NCBI GenBank assembly: GCA_023151115.1
Contig: JAKLJP010000001.1
Coordinates: 124,001 to 188,000 of the forward strand
From: Anaerolineae bacterium
Lineage (GTDB): Bacteria > Chloroflexota > Anaerolineae > 4572-78 > J111
Direction of reading: 5' to 3'
DNA: 64,000 bases
Part shown: positions 31,897 through 39,418 of the stretch, piece by piece
How positions within the stretch are numbered: position 1 is the first letter of the stretch
Layout of the letters: the number at the start of each line of letters is the position of its first letter
Notes under the pieces: model-generated
What the model was told of the DNA's origin: nothing
Seen by the model: the letters and a program-made list of their open reading frames with translations, nothing else
Database searches by the model: none
Translations under genes and position numbers: made by a program

Positions 31897-33027
31897 ATGA
31901 CCAACCAAACTGTCAGGCCACGACGATTGCCGCGGCCCGCCGGGGTGCGGGGGCGGATTACTGAAGCGCCGGCCCCGGACCCAGTCGAGACCGATAATCC
32001 GTATGTGACCGAAATCGTTCAGCAGATCGAACGTGTCTCCTCCATCTCTCATCTGAGCCCCTACGTCATCTTAAACGACTGGCTCGGAATGATGGAGCCG
32101 GCTCTACAGAGATACAACTTAAATATGAAGAGCCTCGCTATAACAGGACGGTTTACCGAAGATCCACCCGAGGTGGCTGAAATTTTCCGCCGGGCGCGAG
32201 AGCGTTATGTCGAAGCCTCCAAAAAATACCCGGCTACCTACCGAGAGATGCAAATCGCTTTTTCGACCTCCTTCGCCGTGATAACCAGAGCTGCCGCGCA
32301 TGGCCTCGAGGCATATGCCCGGCAATTCCACTACAGCCCGGATATCATTGGGCAAGTCTTTCTTAAATGTGTCAATCCTGGCCCCGCCTGGTGGCGTTAT
32401 TTTCCGCCCTGGCCTACTGCCCTGGCCTTGGCCCGACTGGCTATTCCTGACGGTCAAGAGAAGGTTTACCAGGCGTTGGAAGAAGCTCATCTCACATACA
32501 GTCAGGCCGTCGCCAGACCCATCCGGCCAGAACCAGGTGAGCAGTTCCAGCGCTGGTTTGAGGCCGTTGTGGAATATTTTGAGCCTATCCTTGTTGGCCC
32601 GACGGTCATAGGTTCCAGTGCCGCCATGTTGGCCGCCGCGACCCAGTTCCCCGACTGGGCCGTAAAACGAGGGTTGATCCAATTCTACGCGCCTCCCGAT
32701 GAGCCGCTGTTGGAGCGGATGATCAATATCAATGCGATTTTGTATGGTCTGAATGGCCATGCCGTCGATATCATTAACACGGCTAATGACATCGCGACTT
32801 ACTATCAGGGGTATTCAGAATCTGATTCCAGGGCCTGGCCGGTAGTCTTCGACGAATCTGATCTGCCTTATCTGGCGCTGGGGGATGTAGCGACCCCCCG
32901 GCAGCCTCCCGAGGGTGGTTGGGGCGAGGAACTGAACCTGATCGAAGGTCACAATCGCCCTGGCGCCACCCAGCTTGCCAATCCGGGGATGCCTTCCTTC
33001 GAAGCGTTATTCAAACAAAAACGGTGA
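31897..33027 (+). CDS. Island family protein, 376 aa, FEALFK tail
   Basis: From the ATG at 31897 (AGAAAGGA upstream). Homologous to 25195 along its length and to 34373/54189 over their shorter length: YVTEIVQQIERVSSI, TGRFTEDPPEVAEIFRRARERY against TGWFAEDPPEVKAIFEMVRTRY, YSPDIIGQVFLKCVNPGPAWWRYF. It ends exactly with MPSFEALFKQKR, so here the tail is the true C-terminus. The end is 7 bp before the likely GTG start of the replication-like gene. Function unknown. Confidence 0.65.
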   Translation: MTNQTVRPRRLPRPAGVRGRITEAPAPDPVETDNPYVTEIVQQIERVSSISHLSPYVILNDWLGMMEPALQRYNLNMKSLAITGRFTEDPPEVAEIFRRARERYVEASKKYPATYREMQIAFSTSFAVITRAAAHGLEAYARQFHYSPDIIGQVFLKCVNPGPAWWRYFPPWPTALALARLAIPDGQEKVYQALEEAHLTYSQAVARPIRPEPGEQFQRWFEAVVEYFEPILVGPTVIGSSAAMLAAATQFPDWAVKRGLIQFYAPPDEPLLERMININAILYGLNGHAVDIINTANDIATYYQGYSESDSRAWPVVFDESDLPYLALGDVATPRQPPEGGWGEELNLIEGHNRPGATQLANPGMPSFEALFKQKR

Positions 33028-33034
33028 AACTTCA

Positions 33035-34099
33035 GTGGTTACTGTTGTAGAGTTGGCTATTACTTCGGAAGGGGGGCCGACCACCCACTACCGCTTCAAC
33101 GTCACCTCTGACGAGCTGGCCAGAGTCATCGTGAACCAAGTGCGTATCTTACTAGCAGACAGTCAGGCGGCACAGACCAGAAGGCTGGCCGAGGTTTATA
33201 AAACCCTGATCGACCTGAGCGATCCAGTCTCCGGCGAGTGCGACTGTTACCAGGACGAGTTTGCCACTAGGGTTGGCTTATCCACCCGGCATCTACGCCG
33301 GATCATTATCGAACTGGAAAAGATGGGTCTGGTGGTCGTCCGCCAGACTGTTCATGGCCGAAAGAGCAAAAACAGTTATTTTTTGCCTCACCGGGCGACG
33401 GCGTTTGGAATCATCTGTGAAGCTGACAAGTTTCAGGAGCTGTCCAAAAAAACTTTGTCAGGTTTTTTCTCCAAATCGCACCCAGACATGTCCGCCATGA
33501 ATCATGATGATGGTGATGATGATGAAAAACATGACATGAACGACTCAACCAATCAGTGGGTCTCAAGCAAAAAACAAGCAAGGGTGGATACGCACTTGCT
33601 TTTCCTCCACGAAGGCGAGCGACGAAAGCGATTGAGACAGGCCCACTGTACTCCGGAGTATCTGAAAGCCTGGGATGAGTGGTGGGCGGCCGGCCAGTTC
33701 ACCGGCTTCACCAACCCGGCCGGTTGGGCTAACCTGCAAATCAAAGAAAGCTTTTGGCCCCCGACGATCATGCCGAGACTGCCTCACCTCGATGGGGGTC
33801 TTTCAAGTTCCCTGGATGGCAGTGATAATCGTGAATCTGAGCCGGTCAACTCCGAAGATCAACTGTGGAGCGAGGTCTTAGCTTATTTGCAACCTCAAAT
33901 GACCCGGGCCACATTTGAGACCTTGCTAAAAGACACCCGATTGGTATGTCAGGCAGAAACCCGGTTTACGATTGCTGTGCCGAATGGCTTCGCCAAAGGC
34001 TGGTTGGAGAATCGGCTTTCGACCCTCATTAAGCGAGCTATCGGGACAGTGATTTCCGTTGACATGGACAAAATTGAGCTTGAGTTTGTCGTGAGTTAG
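33035..34099 (+). CDS. Replication-initiator-like protein with HTH and DnaA domain-I-like end
   Basis: 354 aa if the GTG at 33035 is the start; upstream frame overlaps the previous gene and is not conserved-looking. Residues about 70-115 are a winged helix-turn-helix (YQDEFATRVGLSTRHLRRIIIELEKMGLVVVRQT). An acidic, low-complexity linker follows (HDDGDDDEKHDMND). The last 75 residues (LWSEVLAYLQPQMTRATFETLLKDT, FTIAVPNGFAKGWLENRL, IKRAI) match DnaA domain I, as in other plasmid and phage replication proteins. It probably recruits the replicative helicase or acts as an initiator of the element. It is the last gene before a terminator. Confidence 0.7.
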   Translation: MVTVVELAITSEGGPTTHYRFNVTSDELARVIVNQVRILLADSQAAQTRRLAEVYKTLIDLSDPVSGECDCYQDEFATRVGLSTRHLRRIIIELEKMGLVVVRQTVHGRKSKNSYFLPHRATAFGIICEADKFQELSKKTLSGFFSKSHPDMSAMNHDDGDDDEKHDMNDSTNQWVSSKKQARVDTHLLFLHEGERRKRLRQAHCTPEYLKAWDEWWAAGQFTGFTNPAGWANLQIKESFWPPTIMPRLPHLDGGLSSSLDGSDNRESEPVNSEDQLWSEVLAYLQPQMTRATFETLLKDTRLVCQAETRFTIAVPNGFAKGWLENRLSTLIKRAIGTVISVDMDKIELEFVVS

Positions 34100-34237
34100 G
34101 CGCTAGCAAGCCTGCCGGCACCCTGATAACCTTCTCAGTCAGTCTGTTGTGATGGTCATCTTGGTCTTCATAAGGCTAAGTCCTTTCTCTCATCGTTTCA
34201 TGCCAGAGGAGGAAGGGCTAGATTTCTCTGAAAAAAT

Positions 34238-34268
34238 GATCTCCGGTTGGTAGGCGGAGATCATTTTT
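34238..34268 (+). terminator. Rho-independent terminator
   Basis: GATCTCCG (34238-34245) pairs with CGGAGATC (34255-34262), followed by ATTTTTTAT. It closes the transcript that ends with the 33035 gene. Confidence 0.8.
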
Positions 34269-34372
34269 TATGGATTGGTCATGGTTGTTAGAGGTGGTTT
34301 TGGTAACACCCCCCGCCTATCAAGATCGTCATCGCCTTATTAACAGTGCTATCAGTGCAAGGAGACGTGAGC

Positions 34373-35068
34373 ATGAGTAGGAATAGCCCCAAACGCAACA
34401 AGAGGAACCTCGACCAACTCTCAAAAGTATCTACTGCGGCCACGAATGGGGTTCAACCACCGCAAACCCCAGGCGGTTACGGGGCCTATGTCGTCAAATC
34501 AACCTCGACCAACGGCCACGGCCCGGTTGTTTCGGCCGCCTCTAAAGGTATCGCCGCTAAGAGAGGATCACAGAAACAAAAGATCGTACCAGTCCCCATG
34601 CGCAACAGTGAATACTACGTCAAGGAGATCATCAAGCGCCTGGAGAAAATCTACTCCCTGACTGGAACCCGACCCTCGCTTATCTTTGACGATTGGCTGA
34701 ATATTGCCGAAGCGACATTGACGACTTTGCCGGACCAAGTTAAGACGGTTGGCGCGACCGGCTGGTTTGCTGAAGATCCACCTGAGGTAAAAGCTATCTT
34801 TGAGATGGTGCGAACCCGCTATCAAAATAGCTATAATCCAGAAAGCGCCACAGCCGTTTGGGAATGCTTTGGCGAAGCGTTTAGCCTGCTATTAGAAAGT
34901 TCAGAAGAATTGTCGTTATGGGGTAGAGGGAGTGACGAGCCCGGATATTCTGGTCCAGATATTTTGGGCGCGGTCTACCTCAAGTACGCTTCTTACGATC
35001 CCTCCTGGGCGGCTCAGTATTTCACTCCGTGGAACGTGGAGGCCAAGTTTCCGGTTGGTTTTCGATGA
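34373..35068 (+). CDS. Shortened island-family protein (copy 1)
   Basis: 231 aa from the ATG at 34373 (AAGGAGACG upstream). After a variable N-terminus it aligns with the first 60% of 31897 and 25195 (EYYVKEIIKRLEKIYSLTGTRP, FDDWLNIAEATL, GPDILGAVYLKYASYDPSWAAQYFTPW), then stops. The rest of the family and the FEALYR tail are missing. Another frame beyond the break reads LVFDELDTLLNQENSLLD and is conserved in copy 2, so a frameshift or a separate short exon-like tail happened before duplication. Probably a truncated gene, but the frame is intact in both copies. Confidence 0.55.
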   Translation: MSRNSPKRNKRNLDQLSKVSTAATNGVQPPQTPGGYGAYVVKSTSTNGHGPVVSAASKGIAAKRGSQKQKIVPVPMRNSEYYVKEIIKRLEKIYSLTGTRPSLIFDDWLNIAEATLTTLPDQVKTVGATGWFAEDPPEVKAIFEMVRTRYQNSYNPESATAVWECFGEAFSLLLESSEELSLWGRGSDEPGYSGPDILGAVYLKYASYDPSWAAQYFTPWNVEAKFPVGFR

Positions 35069-35394
35069 ATTGGATACCCTGTTGAACCAGGAAAATAGCC
35101 TGCTTGATTGATCTTGCAAGGGGGTACTGTACAATATCTTTGTGACCCCGATTGATCACCTATATTGTGGTAGGGTCGATTAGACTTATGCAAACTTGCT
35201 CCAGGTAAAGCCAAAACTGGAGTCAGGTAGGAGTCAAAGGTGGCCAAAATTGTCCTCAGTTTACTCTTGAGCAAGGGGTGCAAGACGCTGTTGGCACTAC
35301 TGAGCACCCCTTTAGCCCGCACTTGACCCGAAGCTGGGCGAAATAGGGTCAGCAACTTGGCGGTGATATAACGAACCTATTTACACGAATACTT
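35069..35394. other. Non-coding tail with a minus-strand coding remnant
   Basis: No intact gene. On the minus strand a fragment reads LKSKLRTILATFDSYLTPVL, then ALPGASLHKSNRPYH, which looks like the C-terminal end of a lost gene. I do not recognise the family. Part is shared with copy 2 at 54.9-55.1 kb. Confidence 0.35.
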
Positions 35395-38300
35395 TTATGG
35401 TCCATTCTTGGCTACCACAGGCAGATAAATGGAATGAGTAGACGAAATCCCCATCAACGCATATAGGCCCAGTTCAGTAATCGTGGTAATGACTGCATGA
35501 TGTTCGGCATCGAGTTCGCCCGCCAGGGGCTGCCATGCTGCTGTCTGGAAATTCCAGCGATAGATCCTCAGATTATCAAGCGTTGAACTGACTGCCCCAT
35601 CGTAGTGCAACCCCAGTACAGCCGGCTTGGTCAAATCGGTTACGTTATTCGAAGCGGTGACCTCATAAGCCTCGCCGACGATATTCAGCCCAGAGGGTGG
35701 CAGGCCGGGCAGACCCCAGGGTGAGGCAATCAAAAAGTTAACTGTGTTCAACGATAAAGATCCGCTCTCCAGATGCAGGGCCAGGTTCCCATCATTAGAA
35801 AAGAGAGTCGTGTCACTGATATTTGTCGCTCGTTGCAGCCGGTAATCAACATTGAGATCAAAAAATTGGTTGGCATGAGACCCTAGCACCTTCGCCTGGC
35901 CAGTCATTGCTGCGGGGATGAAGTTAACCTCCACCTGATGATCTCCCGTACCAGGGTTATAAGGAATAGCCGCCGAAGGGCCAACATTATCTGGCCCGGT
36001 CAATATATAGGTCAGGTTGTCGGCAGGCAAAGTGTGAGTCATGACCAAGCGCAAGCCATCCAGCAGGCCGCCGCTGCTGGCAGTCGGCCATAACCTCAAA
36101 TACGGACCACTATTACCACTTTGAGCGTTCAGCCCTCCGCCGGCCAACTCCAAACAACCAGATGGTGGTGCGACAATGGAACCTGATAACGTTCCGTCGA
36201 GCGAGACAACTTTTAAGCTGTCTCCCGCCTTGGCCCCGACAATATCGAGTTGACCAGAGGCATTGGTCAAGCCCTCATCCATGGCTCGACCGTTGCCCAG
36301 GTAAAGAGTTATCCACGTTCCCTGGCTGTACGGTGCGCCGTTCCGGCATACTACTAGCGGAAAAGGCTGGGGCGAAACACCGGTATTGGAAACCGTTACA
36401 TAGGGGAAGGGCAGTGCGGATGGAATGGTATTGGGGCCAGGTCTGGCATTGCCCACCCCAACCCGCTGGTCGGGCGAGACCAGCCGCCAGCGGTTTTGAC
36501 CGGAGGCGTCGCCATAGCGCCGCTGGAGCGTTTGCCAATCGGCCTCACCTTGGTTGAGCTGATGTTGAGCCGTTTGTTGGCACCAGGCTGTCCAGCGCCC
36601 TACGTCGGCCAATTCGCTGGTAGTGTAATGGAAATCCATAATACTGGCGGCTGTCAGCGGATTGGCCGGGTTGCGATTATCTGGCCCGGTGCAGAAAGCC
36701 TGGTGCTGGCCGGCTAACTCCCCGCCGATGATGTCGTAGCCAAAATACTCATCGTACAGGCCCAACCCATAGTGACCAAACTCGTGAACCAGGGTGCGGA
36801 AACCATTAGCCAGGCTCCAGTCGCCGGCGTTGGCCGTATTGCCATCCCAAAAGCGTCCCACCCGAATGATATGAGAGAGGTCGCTCTCGGTGATTCCACC
36901 CACGTAGGCGTGTGGCTGCACCACATTCTTCGCCAAAATCTGAAAGTCGGCTTCGGCCCAATGTTCAGCTTTATCGTAGATGGTTATCTGCCCAAAGGTC
37001 ATTTGGCCGTCGCTGACATCATAGAGAAAAGCAGCTGCCTGCTGGGTAGCCGTGTAGATGTGCTGGAGATATTCCGCCGTCGCATCCCATTCCACTGAGA
37101 CAATCAGATTGAACAGCACCAGGGTGTTATCAGGTTTAACCACCAGCGTTTGCGCGCCAATAGCGGTCACAACTGTAAAAGGTTGGGGGCTGCCATCAGT
37201 AGCAACAGGCATGCTGGTTTGGTAAATTTCATAGGCCCAACCGCCATGGTTGGGTCGAACTGTAGGCTGGGTGTAAACCTGGGAGAGGGCCACCAACGTA
37301 TCGCCCACCTGCAAGCCGTCCAGCCTGACGATACCGGCAGCGTTGGTCAACTGGGGCATTGGGCTGCCGTTACGGTAAACCCATGCCCCAGCCACGGGCT
37401 GACCGCTTTGGTTGACCACTTTGGCGTAAGCCACATTCGACGTATCGTCAATAACCGACACGGTTCCCTCTGCTTGATTGGCGACGTAAACTCGCTGCGT
37501 GTTCGGGTTTACTCCCAGGCCAATTGGGGTTTGACCGACCGGAATGGTATCAATCACGTTATTCGTGGCTCCATCAACCACCGACACACGGTTGCTGCTG
37601 TTGTTAGCCACATAAATGCGGTCAGTTTCAGGGTTCACCCCAACATCCCCATCCCCGGCCACCAACGCCGTGTTGGTTATCACTGTGCCGGTAGTTCCAT
37701 CCATTACACCCAGGTTGAAGTTTGAAAGAGTACCCAGATGTGGGTAGATACGGTTGGTAATGGCGTTCACCCCGATAAAGGCTGGAGCGAGGCCCACTTC
37801 CGGACCGTTGGTAGGAGTGTTAGTGGCCCCATCAATAATTGTGATCTGCTTCCGGCCAAAGAACGAGCCATGTCCCACATAGATACGGTTGGTATTTGGA
37901 TTCACCGCCACGCTGATTGGATTGGCTGCCACCGTGATGAAGGTCAGGACGGTGTTATTAACCCCGTCAATGACCATAACTTTGCCGCCCGGGTCAAAAC
38001 TGGTGGCATAAATCCGGTTCGTAATGGGGTTGACCGCTATTGAGTTTAAGTCCACCTCCTGGCCCGCCGGAATGGTGGTGAGAACGCTGTTGGTGTTGCC
38101 GTCAATGACGGTAACGAGGTAGTTCGGGGGACGGTGCGTCACATAGATACGATTAGTCGCCGGGTTTACCGCCACCGCAGCCGGTTTTGCACTGACCGGG
38201 ATCGTGGCTACCACCGTATTGATCACCCCATCAATGACTGAAACCGTGTTCGAGGCGCTGTTGGTCACGAAGATACGGTTGGTGTTCGGATTAATGTCAA

Positions 38301-38448
38301 CACCTTCAGGCTGCCCTCCCACCGGAATGGTGGCAATCACGATCGGCTGCGCTTGCACCGCTCGCTCCGCCCAGAGCAGCAGCCCAACCAGGAGTACCAA
38401 GCTTACTGACAGTAAACCAACTAACGACCAGAGTTTAGATAGTCTCAT
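35395..38448 (-). CDS. Secreted YVTN beta-propeller protein with CLCA-like zinc-protease motif
   Basis: 1017 aa. Signal peptide at 1-34 (LVGLLSVSLVLLVGLLLW, ending VQA). Residues 38-345 hold about seven YVTN repeats (xVNPxTNRIYVxNxxxNxVSVIDGxTNxVxxTIPVG), a beta-propeller. A carboxypeptidase-regulatory-like beta domain follows (AGAWVYRNGSPMPQLTNAAG). At about residues 560-580 is LVHEFGHYGLGLYDEYFGY, an HExxHxxxGxxDE zinc motif like that of CLCA metalloproteases. More beta domains follow, ending SIYLPVVAKNGP. It is the last gene of a minus-strand operon, 35 bp after the PT-rich protein. Likely cell-surface adhesion or matrix protein with self-processing ability. Confidence 0.8.
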   Translation of the reverse strand: MRLSKLWSLVGLLSVSLVLLVGLLLWAERAVQAQPIVIATIPVGGQPEGVDINPNTNRIFVTNSASNTVSVIDGVINTVVATIPVSAKPAAVAVNPATNRIYVTHRPPNYLVTVIDGNTNSVLTTIPAGQEVDLNSIAVNPITNRIYATSFDPGGKVMVIDGVNNTVLTFITVAANPISVAVNPNTNRIYVGHGSFFGRKQITIIDGATNTPTNGPEVGLAPAFIGVNAITNRIYPHLGTLSNFNLGVMDGTTGTVITNTALVAGDGDVGVNPETDRIYVANNSSNRVSVVDGATNNVIDTIPVGQTPIGLGVNPNTQRVYVANQAEGTVSVIDDTSNVAYAKVVNQSGQPVAGAWVYRNGSPMPQLTNAAGIVRLDGLQVGDTLVALSQVYTQPTVRPNHGGWAYEIYQTSMPVATDGSPQPFTVVTAIGAQTLVVKPDNTLVLFNLIVSVEWDATAEYLQHIYTATQQAAAFLYDVSDGQMTFGQITIYDKAEHWAEADFQILAKNVVQPHAYVGGITESDLSHIIRVGRFWDGNTANAGDWSLANGFRTLVHEFGHYGLGLYDEYFGYDIIGGELAGQHQAFCTGPDNRNPANPLTAASIMDFHYTTSELADVGRWTAWCQQTAQHQLNQGEADWQTLQRRYGDASGQNRWRLVSPDQRVGVGNARPGPNTIPSALPFPYVTVSNTGVSPQPFPLVVCRNGAPYSQGTWITLYLGNGRAMDEGLTNASGQLDIVGAKAGDSLKVVSLDGTLSGSIVAPPSGCLELAGGGLNAQSGNSGPYLRLWPTASSGGLLDGLRLVMTHTLPADNLTYILTGPDNVGPSAAIPYNPGTGDHQVEVNFIPAAMTGQAKVLGSHANQFFDLNVDYRLQRATNISDTTLFSNDGNLALHLESGSLSLNTVNFLIASPWGLPGLPPSGLNIVGEAYEVTASNNVTDLTKPAVLGLHYDGAVSSTLDNLRIYRWNFQTAAWQPLAGELDAEHHAVITTITELGLYALMGISSTHSIYLPVVAKNGP

Positions 38449-38483
38449 TTCCGTACCTCCCGAGGTTCAGGCTTGAAGTATGC

Positions 38484-39392
38484 TTACGGATTAATCGGGC
38501 CGCCACTACCCCCCCCACCGCCGCTACCGCCATCGCCGCCGCTATCGCCGCCTGAAACCGCAAAGCACAAGTGTTCAGGGGTGGCCTGAATATTCAGTGG
38601 TTGATAGGCCGGCTCAATTTCAACCAGCGATACCGTCCACCAATATTCACCGCTCCTCCCTTTGACCCCCGCCGCACCGCTGATATTAATCTCCAGGCTG
38701 TAGGTGTTTTGCCCCCGTGCTTTGACCTGGCCGTTTTTGTTGTCCTGCACGGCATCGTGAGCACCGAGCGGGGGTTCACCTTCACGCCAAACGCGGATCT
38801 CAAATCCCTGGCGAGCAGGGTCAAAAAGGTCAGTCCACTGCCATTCAAAGTTGATGGGTTGATTCCCATAGCAGCCATCTTTCAGCAATGGCTTGAGCAG
38901 AGTAAATTGGCCGGTCGGGACCGGGGTGACCGTGGCTGGGAACGAAGTGGCAGTAGTGGTCGCCGTGGGACGGAGAGGGGTAGCGGTCGGGGCAGTCGTG
39001 GCCGGAACAGGCGTCAGGGTTGGTGTCGAAGAAATAGCCTTCGTAGGGGGGGGCAGGGTGGGTGTGGGGGGAATGGAGGTAGCGATCAGGGTTAGGGTCG
39101 GGGGAATAGCGGTCGCGGTGGGCGTACTGGTTGGGGTAGATGTAGGAGGAATCGCTGTGGCAGTGGGCGGGAGGGGTGTCGGGATTGGGGTTGAGATCGA
39201 GACGGCTGCGGCTGTGGTGAAGGTTGGCGTGGGTAAGGTTGGGGTCTGGACGGGCGCGGCCGGGCTGGCAACAGCCTGGATGGTTGGCCCGGCCAAGTTA
39301 TCGTTGCCGTCTCCCCAAAAGAAGAATAGGAAAATCAGCAGACCGGCCAGGACGATGATGCCAATGAGCGATGCGGTACGATAATTCTTCAT
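38484..39392 (-). CDS. Membrane-anchored protein with Thr/Pro-rich stalk
   Basis: 302 aa from the ATG at 39392 (AAGGAG upstream); the frame is open further upstream but the ATG with RBS precedes the membrane helix directly. N-terminal anchor TASLIGIIVLAGLLIFLFFF at about 5-25, then about 110 residues of PTATAIPPTSTPT-type repeats (wall-spanning stalk), a beta domain (GCYGNQPINFEWQWTDLFDP, FEIRVWREGE, GEYWWTVSLVE), and a Gly/Ser-rich end. The Trp-containing domain probably binds sugars or protein, but no family was recognised. Middle gene of a three-gene operon (26 and 35 bp spacings). Confidence 0.7.
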   Translation of the reverse strand: MKNYRTASLIGIIVLAGLLIFLFFFWGDGNDNLAGPTIQAVASPAAPVQTPTLPTPTFTTAAAVSISTPIPTPLPPTATAIPPTSTPTSTPTATAIPPTLTLIATSIPPTPTLPPPTKAISSTPTLTPVPATTAPTATPLRPTATTTATSFPATVTPVPTGQFTLLKPLLKDGCYGNQPINFEWQWTDLFDPARQGFEIRVWREGEPPLGAHDAVQDNKNGQVKARGQNTYSLEINISGAAGVKGRSGEYWWTVSLVEIEPAYQPLNIQATPEHLCFAVSGGDSGGDGGSGGGGGSGGPINP

Positions 39393-39418
39393 GCCTCTGT
39401 TTCTCCTTGAGCTAATCC

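Larger units (their letters stand above)
34227..35297 (+). repeat. Copy 1 of a ~1.07-kb duplicated segment
   Basis: It matches 54043-55113 at roughly 90% identity by eye, in the same orientation: terminator, leader, the shortened island-family gene, and about 230 bp of non-coding tail (for example CTGTACAATATCTTTGTGA and CAAAACTGGAGTCAGGTAGG). Homology starts just before the terminator stem and ends shortly after a GTTGTTGGCACT-type sequence. Confidence 0.8.
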
